A stretch of DNA of 64,000 nt from Marinobacter salinexigens (GTDB taxonomy: Bacteria; Pseudomonadota; Gammaproteobacteria; Pseudomonadales; Oleiphilaceae), in assembly GCF_008370345.1 (NCBI RefSeq), contig NZ_VTUU01000002.1, positions 434,001-498,000 of the forward strand. The letters are read 5' to 3'. Positions 8,860-17,211 of this stretch are shown one piece after another. Every line of letters begins with the position of its first letter. Within the stretch, counting starts at the first letter, position 1. The notes under the pieces were generated by a model. The model was given only the letters and a program-made list of their open reading frames with translations. It was not told the DNA's origin and made no database searches. A program made the position numbers and the translations under genes.

Positions 8860-9993
8860 ATGGCTGAAGCAAAAAAACTTGGTGGTGCAGGCCTGCGTGG
8901 GCAGGTTGCCGGCGAAACCGCTCTGTGTACCGTTGGTAAAACCGGTACCGGCCTGACCTATCGCGGCTATGACATTACTGATCTGGCCGATAATGCCCAG
9001 TTCGAAGAAGTGGCTTACCTGTTGCTACGTGGCAAGCTGCCGAACCAGCAGGAGCTTGATGCATACAAGCAGAAGCTTCAAAGCCTGCGTACTCTGCCTG
9101 AGGCACTTAAGACCGTTCTTGAGCAGATTCCCAAAGACGCACATCCGATGGACGTGATGCGTACCGGCTGTTCCATGCTGGGTAACCTGGAAACTGAGCA
9201 GGACTTCAGCGAGCAGGACGACAAGATTGATCGGATGCTGGCGGTGTTCCCGTCCATCATCACCTACTGGTATCGCTTTGCGCACGAAGGCGTGCGTATC
9301 GACACCAGTGCGACCGAGAGTGATTCCATTGGTGGATTGTTCCTGGAACTGCTGCATGGCAAGAAGCCAAGCGAACTTCATGAGCGCGTGATGAACGTGT
9401 CTCTGATCCTGTACGCAGAGCACGAGTTCAACGCTTCTACCTTTACCGCTCGTGTGTGTGCTTCCACCCTGTCTGACATTCACAGCTGTGTAACCGGCGC
9501 TATTGGCTCACTGCGTGGCCCGCTGCACGGTGGTGCCAACGAAGCCGCGATGGAGCTGATCCAGAAATTCCAGACTCCGGAAGAAGCAGAGTCCGGCCTG
9601 ATGGGCATGCTGGAGCGCAAAGAAAAAATCATGGGCTTTGGCCATGCGATCTACAGTGAGTCTGATCCTCGCAACGTGATCATCAAGAAGTGGTCAGAAA
9701 AACTGGCGCAGGAAGTGGGTGACACGGTTCTGTACCCGGTCTCGGTTCGCTGCGAAGAGGTTATGTGGCGCGAGAAGAAACTGTTCTGTAACGCTGACTT
9801 CTTCCACGCATCGGCTTACCACTTCATGGGCATCCCGACTGAGCTCTTTACGCCTATCTTTGTAATGTCCCGCGTATCCGGCTGGACTGCACACGTGAAA
9901 GAGCAGCGTGCCAATAACCGGATTATTCGCCCGAGTGCGGAATATACCGGTCCGGAAAGTGAAGAATGGCTGCCGATTGACAAGCGTAGCTAA
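8860..9993 (+). CDS. prpC: 2-methylcitrate synthase
   Basis: Condenses propionyl-CoA with oxaloacetate. 377 residues from the ATG at 8860. I prefer this to the in-frame ATG at 8854 because the strong AGAGGGAG (8845-8852) lies 7 nt upstream of 8860 but only 1 nt from 8854. Citrate-synthase landmarks: GYDITDLA, the His in HEFNASTFTARV, GPLHGGANEAAM and MGFGHAIYSESDPR. The short, one-domain-type N-terminus is usual for PrpC rather than GltA. Confidence 0.96.
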   Translation: MAEAKKLGGAGLRGQVAGETALCTVGKTGTGLTYRGYDITDLADNAQFEEVAYLLLRGKLPNQQELDAYKQKLQSLRTLPEALKTVLEQIPKDAHPMDVMRTGCSMLGNLETEQDFSEQDDKIDRMLAVFPSIITYWYRFAHEGVRIDTSATESDSIGGLFLELLHGKKPSELHERVMNVSLILYAEHEFNASTFTARVCASTLSDIHSCVTGAIGSLRGPLHGGANEAAMELIQKFQTPEEAESGLMGMLERKEKIMGFGHAIYSESDPRNVIIKKWSEKLAQEVGDTVLYPVSVRCEEVMWREKKLFCNADFFHASAYHFMGIPTELFTPIFVMSRVSGWTAHVKEQRANNRIIRPSAEYTGPESEEWLPIDKRS

Positions 9994-10004
9994 CGGCAAT
10001 TCGA

Positions 10005-10031
10005 GGGCTGCCATGGGCAGCCCTGTTTTTT
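10005..10031 (+). terminator. Terminator-like hairpin between prpC and acnD
   Basis: Perfect 8-bp stem GGGCTGCC (10005-10012)/GGCAGCCC (10016-10023) with loop ATG, then TG and TTTTTT. It has the form of an intrinsic terminator but sits inside the operon. Partial termination here would lower acnD-prpF expression relative to prpBC; alternatively it is an mRNA-stabilising 3' hairpin. Confidence 0.6.
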
Positions 10032-10065
10032 GGGCCGAATGCCAAGAATTGAGAGACCAACGACC

Positions 10066-12690
10066 ATGAATACTGAATACAGAAAGTCCCTTCCGGGTAC
10101 CGACCTGGAATACTACGACACCCGTGAAGCCGTTGAGGCTATCCAATCTGGTTCCTACGACAAGCTTCCATACACCTCGAAGATTCTGGCGGAGCAGCTG
10201 GTTCGTCGTTGTGACGCGGAGTCCCTGACAGATTCGCTCAAGCAGCTCATCGAACGTAAGCGTGACCTGGATTTTCCCTGGTATCCTGCCCGTGTTGTCT
10301 GCCACGACATCCTCGGCCAGACTGCTCTGGTAGACTTGGCTGGCCTGCGTGATGCCATCGCCGAGAAAGGCGGGGATCCTGCAAAGGTAAATCCGGTCGT
10401 ACCGACCCAGCTTATCGTTGACCATTCTCTGGCGGTTGAAGCGCCGGGCTTTGATCCGGACGCATTCGAAAAGAACCGTGCTATTGAAGATCGCCGTAAC
10501 GAGGACCGCTTCCATTTCATCGACTGGACCCGAACTGCGTTCAAAAACGTCGATGTGATCCCGGCCGGTAACGGCATCATGCACCAGATCAACCTGGAGA
10601 AGATGTCTCCGGTCATTCAGGATCGTGCAGACGAAGATGGCCACCGTATCGCTTTTCCCGATACCTGCGTTGGTACCGATAGCCACACCCCGCATATCGA
10701 CTGCCTGGGCGTTATCGCCATTGGCGTAGGTGGCCTGGAAGCCGAGACCGTTATGCTGGGTCGTCCTTCCATGATGCGTCTTCCGGACATCGTTGGCGTG
10801 AAGCTGACGGGTAAGCGTCAGCCGGGTATTACCGCAACTGATATCGTTCTGGCCATCACCGAGTTTCTCCGCCAGGAGCGCGTAGTAGGCGCCTACCTGG
10901 AATTTTTCGGGGAAGGTGCCTCAAGCCTGACCATCGGTGATCGCGCAACCATCTCCAACATGACCCCGGAATACGGTGCTACTGCGGCGATGTTCTACAT
11001 CGACGATCAGACCATTGATTACCTGAAACTGACCGGCCGTGAGCCCGAGCAGGTAGACCTGGTTGAGAAATACGCCAAGGAGACCGGCCTCTGGGCAGAC
11101 CAGATGAATGAAGCCCAGTACGAGCGTGTGCTGGAGTTTGATCTCTCGACGGTCGTTCGCAACATGGCCGGTCCGTCCAACCCGCATCGTCGCCTGCCGA
11201 CGTCCGCGCTGCATGAGCGCGGCATTGCCAAGGATCTGGACAAGGCTCTGGCGGAAGAGAAAGAAGGCAAGATGCCGGACGGTGCTGTGATCATCGCGGC
11301 GATTACCTCGTGTACCAACACCTCTAACCCGCGCAACGTGGTTGCCGCTGGGCTTCTGGCCAAGAAGGCAAACGAACTGGGCCTGATTCGCCAGCCGTGG
11401 GTGAAGTCCTCCTTTGCGCCAGGCTCCAAGGTTGCCCGTCTGTACCTGGAAGAAGCGGGCCTGTTGCCTGAGCTGGAAAAGCTCGGCTTCGGTATCGTTG
11501 CATACGCGTGCACCACCTGTAACGGTATGTCCGGTGCTCTGGATCCGAAGATCCAGAAGGAAATCATCGATCGTGACCTCTACGCCACAGCCGTTCTGTC
11601 TGGTAACCGTAACTTTGATGGCCGGATTCATCCTTATGCCAAGCAGGCGTTCCTGGCTTCGCCGCCGTTGGTCGTTGCCTACGCTATTGCTGGTACGGTC
11701 CGTTTCGACATTGAAAAGGACACCCTGGGTTACGACAAAGACGGCAATGCCATCACCCTGAAGGATATCTGGCCTTCCGATGAAGAAATCGATCGCATCG
11801 TTGGTGAGTACGTGAAGCCTGAGCAGTTTAAGCAGGTGTATATCCCGATGTTTGATCTGGGCGACGCAGAGCAGGCGGAAAGCCCACTGTATGACTGGCG
11901 TCCACAGTCCACCTATATTCGCCGTCCGCCATATTGGGAAGGTGCTTTGGCTGCTGAGCGTACCCTGACCGGTATGCGTCCGCTGGCGGTACTGGGTGAC
12001 AACATCACCACGGATCACCTGTCGCCGTCCAACGCCATCATGATGGACTCTGCTGCTGGTGAATACCTCCACAAGATGGGGCTGCCGGAGGAAGACTTTA
12101 ACTCCTACGCGACCCACCGTGGCGATCACCTGACTGCGCAGCGTGCGACCCTGGCTAACCCGAAAATCCTGAACGAAATGGTAAGGGACGAGAAGGGTGA
12201 AATCATTCAGGGCTCGCTGGCGCGTCTGGAGCCGCAGGGTGAGGTCAAGCGCATGTGGGACGTGATTGAAACCTACATGAAGCGTAAGCAGCCGCTGATT
12301 ATTGTTGCCGGTGCTGACTACGGCCAGGGCTCTTCTCGAGACTGGGCGGCCAAAGGGGTTCGTCTGGCAGGTGTTGAAGCGATTGTTGCCGAAGGCTTTG
12401 AGCGTATTCACCGCACCAACCTGGTGGGCATGGGTGTTCTACCTTTGCAGTTCCGGGAAGGGGAGACCCGCAACACCTATAACATCGATGGTACGGAAAC
12501 CTACGACGTGAAAGGCGACATCGCTCCGGGCGCAGAACTGACTCTGGTTATTCATCGTAAGAATGGCGAGAGCGTGGAAGTGCCGGTGATCTGCCGCCTT
12601 GATACCGCTGCCGAGCTGGGCATCTACTCTGCGGGTGGTGTATTGCAGCGTTTTGCCAATGACTTCCTGGAGTCAGAGGGGGCTGCATGA
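10066..12690 (+). CDS. acnD: Fe/S-dependent 2-methylcitrate dehydratase
   Basis: Aconitase-family enzyme that dehydrates 2-methylcitrate, working with PrpF in place of PrpD. 874 residues from ATG 10066 (opens MNTEYRKSLPGT); an upstream in-frame ATG at 10030 has no ribosome-binding site. The three 4Fe-4S cysteine ligands are in ITSCTNTSNP and YACTTCNGMSG. Substrate-binding segments include VGTDSHTPHIDCLG and GADYGQGSSRDWAAKG in the C-terminal swivel domain. The stop overlaps the prpF start by 4 nt, indicating translational coupling. Confidence 0.96.
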   Translation: MNTEYRKSLPGTDLEYYDTREAVEAIQSGSYDKLPYTSKILAEQLVRRCDAESLTDSLKQLIERKRDLDFPWYPARVVCHDILGQTALVDLAGLRDAIAEKGGDPAKVNPVVPTQLIVDHSLAVEAPGFDPDAFEKNRAIEDRRNEDRFHFIDWTRTAFKNVDVIPAGNGIMHQINLEKMSPVIQDRADEDGHRIAFPDTCVGTDSHTPHIDCLGVIAIGVGGLEAETVMLGRPSMMRLPDIVGVKLTGKRQPGITATDIVLAITEFLRQERVVGAYLEFFGEGASSLTIGDRATISNMTPEYGATAAMFYIDDQTIDYLKLTGREPEQVDLVEKYAKETGLWADQMNEAQYERVLEFDLSTVVRNMAGPSNPHRRLPTSALHERGIAKDLDKALAEEKEGKMPDGAVIIAAITSCTNTSNPRNVVAAGLLAKKANELGLIRQPWVKSSFAPGSKVARLYLEEAGLLPELEKLGFGIVAYACTTCNGMSGALDPKIQKEIIDRDLYATAVLSGNRNFDGRIHPYAKQAFLASPPLVVAYAIAGTVRFDIEKDTLGYDKDGNAITLKDIWPSDEEIDRIVGEYVKPEQFKQVYIPMFDLGDAEQAESPLYDWRPQSTYIRRPPYWEGALAAERTLTGMRPLAVLGDNITTDHLSPSNAIMMDSAAGEYLHKMGLPEEDFNSYATHRGDHLTAQRATLANPKILNEMVRDEKGEIIQGSLARLEPQGEVKRMWDVIETYMKRKQPLIIVAGADYGQGSSRDWAAKGVRLAGVEAIVAEGFERIHRTNLVGMGVLPLQFREGETRNTYNIDGTETYDVKGDIAPGAELTLVIHRKNGESVEVPVICRLDTAAELGIYSAGGVLQRFANDFLESEGAA

Positions 12691-13865
12691 GCTTCGCGCC
12701 GCAAATAAAAGTACCTGCCACCTATATGCGTGGCGGGACCAGCAAGGGTGTGTTCTTCCGGCTGCAGGATCTGCCGGAAGCATGCCAGGTCCCGGGGGAA
12801 GCCCGGGACAATCTGCTGCTTCGAGTCATTGGTAGCCCGGATCCGTACCAGAAACAAACGGATGGTATGGGCGGGGCAACCTCCAGTACGTCCAAAACCG
12901 TCATTCTGGCTGAGGCAACTCAGCCAGATCATGACGTGGACTACCTGTTCGGACAGGTATCCATCGACAAGCCATTTGTCGACTGGAGCGGAAACTGCGG
13001 AAACCTGACGGCTGCTGTAGGAGCCTTTGCCATCAATGGCGGGTTCGTTGCGAAAGATCGGGTTCCAGACAATGGCATCTGCACCGTTCGTATCTGGCAG
13101 GCCAACATCCGTAAAACGATAGTGGCTCATGTGCCCATCACTGACGGCGAAGTTCAGGAAACCGGCGATTTCGAGCTGGACGGCGTAACTTTCCCGGCGG
13201 CAGAGGTGCAGATCGAGTTCATGGATCCGGCCGATGGCGAAGGAGCCATGTTCCCGACGGGCAATCTGGTGGATGATCTTGAGGTTCCCGGGGTAGGGAC
13301 CCTCAAGGCCACCATGATCAATGCCGGCATCCCGACCATCTTCGTCAATGCTGATGCGATTGGGTACAAGGGCTCGGAGTTGCAGGATGACATCAACAGC
13401 GATCCCAAGGCGCTGGAAATGTTTGAGACCATCCGGGCCCATGGAGCAGTGAAAATGGGGCTGATCTCCGATGTCAGCGAAGCTGCAGGTCGGCAGCATA
13501 CGCCCAAGGTTGCCTTTGTGGCGGAGCCTCAGGACTATACGGCCTCCAGCGGTAAAGCAATTGCGGTAAATGACATCGATGTACTGGTACGTGCCATGTC
13601 CATGGGTAAGCTGCACCACGCCATGATGGGTACGGCTGCTGTAGCGATTGCAACAGCCTCCGCCATTCCGGGCACCCTGGTGAATCTTGCTGCCGGTGGT
13701 GGAGAGCGCAACCAGGTAACTTTCGGACACCCTTCCGGAACTTTGCGTGTCGGTGCCGAAGCGAAGGAGGTTGCCGGGCAGTGGACAGCCACCAAGGCGA
13801 TAATGAGCCGTAGTGCCCGAATACTGATGGAAGGCTGGGTGAGAATACCCGGGGATGTATTGTAA
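12687..13865 (+). CDS. prpF: AcnD-accessory protein / aconitate isomerase-like
   Basis: 392-residue PrpF-family protein with diaminopimelate-epimerase fold. Marker segments are YMRGGTSKGVFFR at the N-terminus, the cis-trans active-site regions GNCGNLTAAVGAFA and MGGATSSTSKT, and HPSGTLRVGAEA near the end. PrpF isomerises trans-aconitate or 2-methyl-aconitate so that AcnD can complete the cycle. The ATGA overlap with acnD makes it the last gene of the operon, and a terminator follows about 30 nt downstream. Confidence 0.95.
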   Translation: MSFAPQIKVPATYMRGGTSKGVFFRLQDLPEACQVPGEARDNLLLRVIGSPDPYQKQTDGMGGATSSTSKTVILAEATQPDHDVDYLFGQVSIDKPFVDWSGNCGNLTAAVGAFAINGGFVAKDRVPDNGICTVRIWQANIRKTIVAHVPITDGEVQETGDFELDGVTFPAAEVQIEFMDPADGEGAMFPTGNLVDDLEVPGVGTLKATMINAGIPTIFVNADAIGYKGSELQDDINSDPKALEMFETIRAHGAVKMGLISDVSEAAGRQHTPKVAFVAEPQDYTASSGKAIAVNDIDVLVRAMSMGKLHHAMMGTAAVAIATASAIPGTLVNLAAGGGERNQVTFGHPSGTLRVGAEAKEVAGQWTATKAIMSRSARILMEGWVRIPGDVL

Positions 13866-13895
13866 GTATTGGATTTGATCGATTTTGGGTAATAC

Positions 13896-13931
13896 AAAAA
13901 AGCGGAGCTTTCAGGAGCTTCGCTTTTTTTT
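13896..13931 (+). terminator. Rho-independent terminator of the prp operon
   Basis: AAGCGGAGCT pairs with AGCTTCGCTT (one G-T pair) around a short loop. It is flanked by an A run and followed by eight T residues, so it may stop transcription from both directions. Confidence 0.85.
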
Positions 13932-14011
13932 GTCGAATTATTTTACATTAATGCATATGTGATAGGTCTGATAGTCATTTAGTTTATTGTAATATAAGAA
14001 AAAAATAACGG

Positions 14012-14027
14012 TGGCCCGGCTTTTGCA
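14012..14027 (+). promoter_or_regulatory. Sigma54 (RpoN) promoter of the PEP-CTERM gene
   Basis: TGGCCCGGCTTTTGCA matches the -24/-12 consensus TGGCACG-N4-TTGCA with a single mismatch. The invariant GG (14013-14014) and GC (14025-14026) are separated by exactly 10 nt. It lies 59 nt ahead of the ATG at 14086. The sigma54 activator PrsR encoded at 53347-54720 is the natural candidate to act here. Confidence 0.8.
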
Positions 14028-14085
14028 AAAGTGATGGTGCGCGGATAAGTATTATGAATGTCGCACTTTATTTGAGGAGCTACAC

Positions 14086-14814
14086 ATGATTAAGGGAAAA
14101 TTTACAGCAAGGACTCTTGGCGTAGCGTTGTCCATGATGGGCGCGGTTACTGTTGCCGAAGCTGCTCCTATTCTGAGTATTAGTGGAGAAGGTGCTGCTG
14201 CGTCAGAAGCGGCGGAAGCACAGTTTCTGTCGTACCTTCAGGGTGATTCAATCATCCAAGAGGGGTTTGAAGGGTTTGCTGACGGAGTACAGCAGAACTC
14301 TTTTAACACCGCTGTAGGCGTATTCACTCAGACTGTCGCTGGTGGTGACCCTACCGGAGCATGCGTGCCAACTTGTGCAGACGGTCTGGCAGTGTTGAGC
14401 GATAATACGTCGCCGTTTACCGGGCGTTTTCCTGCGCCGGATGAGGCTGGTAACAATCAATGGCTCGATAGCTTTGACTCAGAAGTTATGACGCTGAGTG
14501 TTGCTGCCGGGGTAAATGCTATCGGTTTCTATATGACTGATCCAAATGACCGGGACGGTCGTTTGTCCGTCGGTGGCGTTGATTTCAGCTTTGCCGATAT
14601 TTTTGGCCAAAGTAATGATGATGCAGAGGTTTACTTCATCAGTTTGTTTGATGCGGCGGGCCTCGGTGATATCGTATTTTACGCAAACAGCGTAGACGAT
14701 GGCTTTGGTATCGATAGTGTAACGATCGGCACTGTACCGGAGCCAGGCACTCTGGCGTTGATGGGATTGGGTTTGATTGGTCTTGGCATTAGTCGCCGCA
14801 AAAAAGCTGCCTGA
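14086..14814 (+). CDS. PEP-CTERM sorting-signal protein
   Basis: 242 residues with an N-terminal signal peptide ending near AEAAP (about residue 27). The C-terminus is a canonical PEP-CTERM tail: PEPGTLALMGLGLIGLGI followed by SRRKKAA. The body is acidic and rich in Gly/Ser/Asp with two cysteines (GACVPTC), typical of exported matrix-type proteins; no enzyme motif is visible. It is a predicted substrate of the exosortase A encoded at 46877-48412. The ribosome-binding site is GAGGAG before ATG 14086. Transcription is predicted from the sigma54 promoter just upstream. Confidence 0.92.
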   Translation: MIKGKFTARTLGVALSMMGAVTVAEAAPILSISGEGAAASEAAEAQFLSYLQGDSIIQEGFEGFADGVQQNSFNTAVGVFTQTVAGGDPTGACVPTCADGLAVLSDNTSPFTGRFPAPDEAGNNQWLDSFDSEVMTLSVAAGVNAIGFYMTDPNDRDGRLSVGGVDFSFADIFGQSNDDAEVYFISLFDAAGLGDIVFYANSVDDGFGIDSVTIGTVPEPGTLALMGLGLIGLGISRRKKAA

Positions 14815-14837
14815 TAGCACGACGGCGTTTCTGATTT

Positions 14838-14860
14838 GGCCCTGACTTGTTCAGGGCCAT
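14838..14860. terminator. Hairpin after the PEP-CTERM gene
   Basis: GGCCCTGA and TCAGGGCC form a perfect 8-bp stem with a 5-nt loop about 25 nt after the stop codon. It lacks a good T run, so it may be a weak terminator or a 3' stabiliser separating the sigma54 unit from the exopolysaccharide operon. Confidence 0.5.
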
Positions 14861-15018
14861 TTCGTCAGTAATTTTTACACTTTCTTGTGCTATATGTAGT
14901 AAGTCGGAGATTGATTGAAGTTTGGATTCTTTGCAGTACAATCTCTCACACTATGAGTTATTTCCGTCGCAGTGGATGCGCGGACCTCTATCAGGTGTGA
15001 TCAGCACAAGGAGTTGAC

Positions 15019-16431
15019 GTGGCTCACGTCAGATTGTTCAGGCATTACATTCACTTTCCATTTGTAATACTGGGGTTAATTGATTTCCTGGTATTAGTAG
15101 CTTCCTTCATAATTACCGTTTTCTTTCGCTATTTTGGCGAAGTCGACTTCTTTCTTTTAAATCTGGGTTTTGTCATCCCGTCTGCCTTCATATTTGCTCT
15201 TATGAATATGTTGGTCATGGTTGCCATCGGTGTACATCAATCCCGTCTGGAAGACGGTATGTCGGGAATGATGCTAAGAACGATTCTGGCACTTATCTTC
15301 AGTTTACCCCTGTCGGGGATAGCCTACCTGGTGGCAAATGACTGGCTCTGGTACCTGGGTACCGTTGGCGTTCTGACCACCTCGTCGGTCATTGGCTTCT
15401 TCCTGCTCGGGATTGCTCGCACACTGTTTTTTGCCATTGCAGGTAAAGATGCCTTCAAGAGGAAGGTGCTCGTGCTTGGTGCGGGGGTGAGGGCACGTCA
15501 ATTGCTGGAAGATCTGCAAACCCCATTTAACCGAAAGGGGTTCACGTTTGCAGGGTACGTGGCTCTTCCCGGCGAACCTGTTGAAATCTCCAAAGATCTG
15601 CTGATTGATCCTGTCGTTCCGTTGCATCGCTATATCCAGAAACACCCCGTGAGTGAAATCGTCGTAGCGGTTGATGATCGCCGAAAGGGGCTGCCGATGG
15701 AGGATCTGTTGGAATGCAAAATGGAAGGTGTCCGCATTGTTGATGGTGCGACGTTCTATGAGCGCGAGTCCAGAAAAGTCGCGTTGGAAATGATTTCTCA
15801 GGGATGGCTGGTCTTTACCGATGGTTTTACTGTTTCTTCGGTTTCGGGTTTCAGCAAAAGGGCCATTGATCTCCTGGCTGCGGGGCTTTTGTTACTGGTG
15901 TCATTCCCGTTGATGCTGTTTACGGTCATGGCGATCAAGCTTGAAGATGGTTTGCGTGCGCCTGTTTTTTACAGTCAGGAACGGGTCGGGCTCAATGGGC
16001 GGCCGTTTAAGGTCCATAAGTTTCGGTCGATGAGAACGGATGCAGAAAAAAATGGCGCCGTGTGGGCCCAAAAGAATGATAACCGGGTAACGAAAGTTGG
16101 TGCGTTTATCCGGAAGGTCCGGATCGACGAGCTGCCGCAGATTTTTAACGTATTGAACGGCTCCATGGCATTTGTGGGCCCGCGGCCGGAACGCCCCGTG
16201 TTTGTGGAAAAGCTGGCGGAATCAATCCCTTTTTATAACGAACGGCACAGGGTAAAGCCGGGTATTACCGGCTGGGCTCAACTCTGCTTTGCTTATGCAG
16301 ATAATGAGGAAGATAGCCGTGAAAAACTTCGATACGACCTATACTACATTAAGAACCAGAGCCTGTTACTGGATCTTCTGGTGATTATTCAAACGGTTGA
16401 AGTGGTTCTTTTTAAAAAAGGATCGCGTTGA
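15019..16431 (+). CDS. Initiating sugar-phosphate transferase, exosortase-A system type
   Basis: 470-residue membrane protein with about four N-terminal helices, a central Rossmann-like CoA-binding-type domain (VLVLGAGVRARQLLEDLQ near residue 155) and a C-terminal bacterial sugar transferase domain. The C-terminal domain carries KVHKFRSMRTDAE, IRKVRIDELPQIFNVL and PGITGWAQL. The layout is that of the TIGR03013 family, which transfers the first sugar-phosphate to undecaprenyl phosphate in PEP-CTERM-linked exopolysaccharide loci. The start is GTG 15019 with AAGGAG 5 nt upstream. First gene of the long plus-strand cluster. Confidence 0.92.
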   Translation: MAHVRLFRHYIHFPFVILGLIDFLVLVASFIITVFFRYFGEVDFFLLNLGFVIPSAFIFALMNMLVMVAIGVHQSRLEDGMSGMMLRTILALIFSLPLSGIAYLVANDWLWYLGTVGVLTTSSVIGFFLLGIARTLFFAIAGKDAFKRKVLVLGAGVRARQLLEDLQTPFNRKGFTFAGYVALPGEPVEISKDLLIDPVVPLHRYIQKHPVSEIVVAVDDRRKGLPMEDLLECKMEGVRIVDGATFYERESRKVALEMISQGWLVFTDGFTVSSVSGFSKRAIDLLAAGLLLLVSFPLMLFTVMAIKLEDGLRAPVFYSQERVGLNGRPFKVHKFRSMRTDAEKNGAVWAQKNDNRVTKVGAFIRKVRIDELPQIFNVLNGSMAFVGPRPERPVFVEKLAESIPFYNERHRVKPGITGWAQLCFAYADNEEDSREKLRYDLYYIKNQSLLLDLLVIIQTVEVVLFKKGSR

Positions 16432-16489
16432 TTAAGTGCTGGACAAACTATAAAAGGTTGCTGACATGGAAACAGGAAAGGGGCGTGTT

Positions 16490-17137
16490 ATGTCGCATAA
16501 GTTGGGTTTAGCCGGAGGCGTGATGTCTCTGGTGGTTGCGTTGATGTTGTCTGGCTGTGCGTCAGGCCCAAAAGCCTCGTCTGATGAAAAAATTCAGCAG
16601 GCGCTGGCACTGGATACGACTACCAGTGTCGGGCGCTATGTCCTGGGGCCGACAGATGTCGTCAGCGTATCTGTGTGGAGAAATCCGGAACTCAGTATCA
16701 CCGCTCCGGTCCGCCCTGACGGCATGATCTCTGTTCCTTTGATTGGCGATGTGAAAGCGAGCAGCAAAACACCTGAACTCCTTGCGAGCGACATCAAGGG
16801 TGGGCTGGCCCGGTATATCCGGGAGCCACAAGTCAGCGTTGTTGTAAATTCCATGGGCAGCCATGAGTTTTCAGATCGCGTACGGGTTACTGGCGCTGTG
16901 CGTTCGCCTGTGTCCGTGCCCCACCGCGCGGGCATGACGGTAATTGACCTATTCCTGAGTGCGGGTGCTGCGAATGAGTTTGCTTCGTTGAATGATGCCA
17001 TGCTTTACCGACTGCTCGGTGATGAAGTGGTGGCTATTCCTGTCCGGCTGGAAGATATTCTGGAACGTGGCGACATTAAAACAAACTATGCCATGCGTCC
17101 GGGCGATATCCTTTCAATACCGGAGCGCAAGTTCTGA
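16490..17137 (+). CDS. Polysaccharide export lipoprotein (Wza-like), exosortase-A system type
   Basis: About 215 residues. An N-terminal lipoprotein signal ends in the lipobox LSGC, followed by a poly-export domain (YVLGPTDVVSVSVWRNPELS, VRPDGMISVPLIGDV) and a SLBB-like segment (RVTGAVRSPVSVPHR). It matches the outer-membrane exopolysaccharide export proteins of XrtA loci. I favour ATG 16490, which has AAAGGGG upstream and gives a compact signal; the in-frame ATG at 16466 also has a weaker AAGG. It should form the outer-membrane channel component with the barrel protein at 19624. Confidence 0.9.
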   Translation: MSHKLGLAGGVMSLVVALMLSGCASGPKASSDEKIQQALALDTTTSVGRYVLGPTDVVSVSVWRNPELSITAPVRPDGMISVPLIGDVKASSKTPELLASDIKGGLARYIREPQVSVVVNSMGSHEFSDRVRVTGAVRSPVSVPHRAGMTVIDLFLSAGAANEFASLNDAMLYRLLGDEVVAIPVRLEDILERGDIKTNYAMRPGDILSIPERKF

Positions 17138-17211
17138 TCTGGCGAACACCGATAATTTTTGAAGCAAGCAGGCCGTCGCGCTGCGCTGCGAACAGGATCA
17201 AGTGAGAGCTT

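Noticed and set aside
10921..12411. 496-codon open frame on the minus strand opposite acnD
   Set aside because: Antisense shadow of a strongly conserved gene; no domain pattern and basic, low-complexity composition.
12624..13730. 368-codon minus-strand frame opposite prpF
   Set aside because: Shadow frame; no recognisable motif and no ribosome-binding site.
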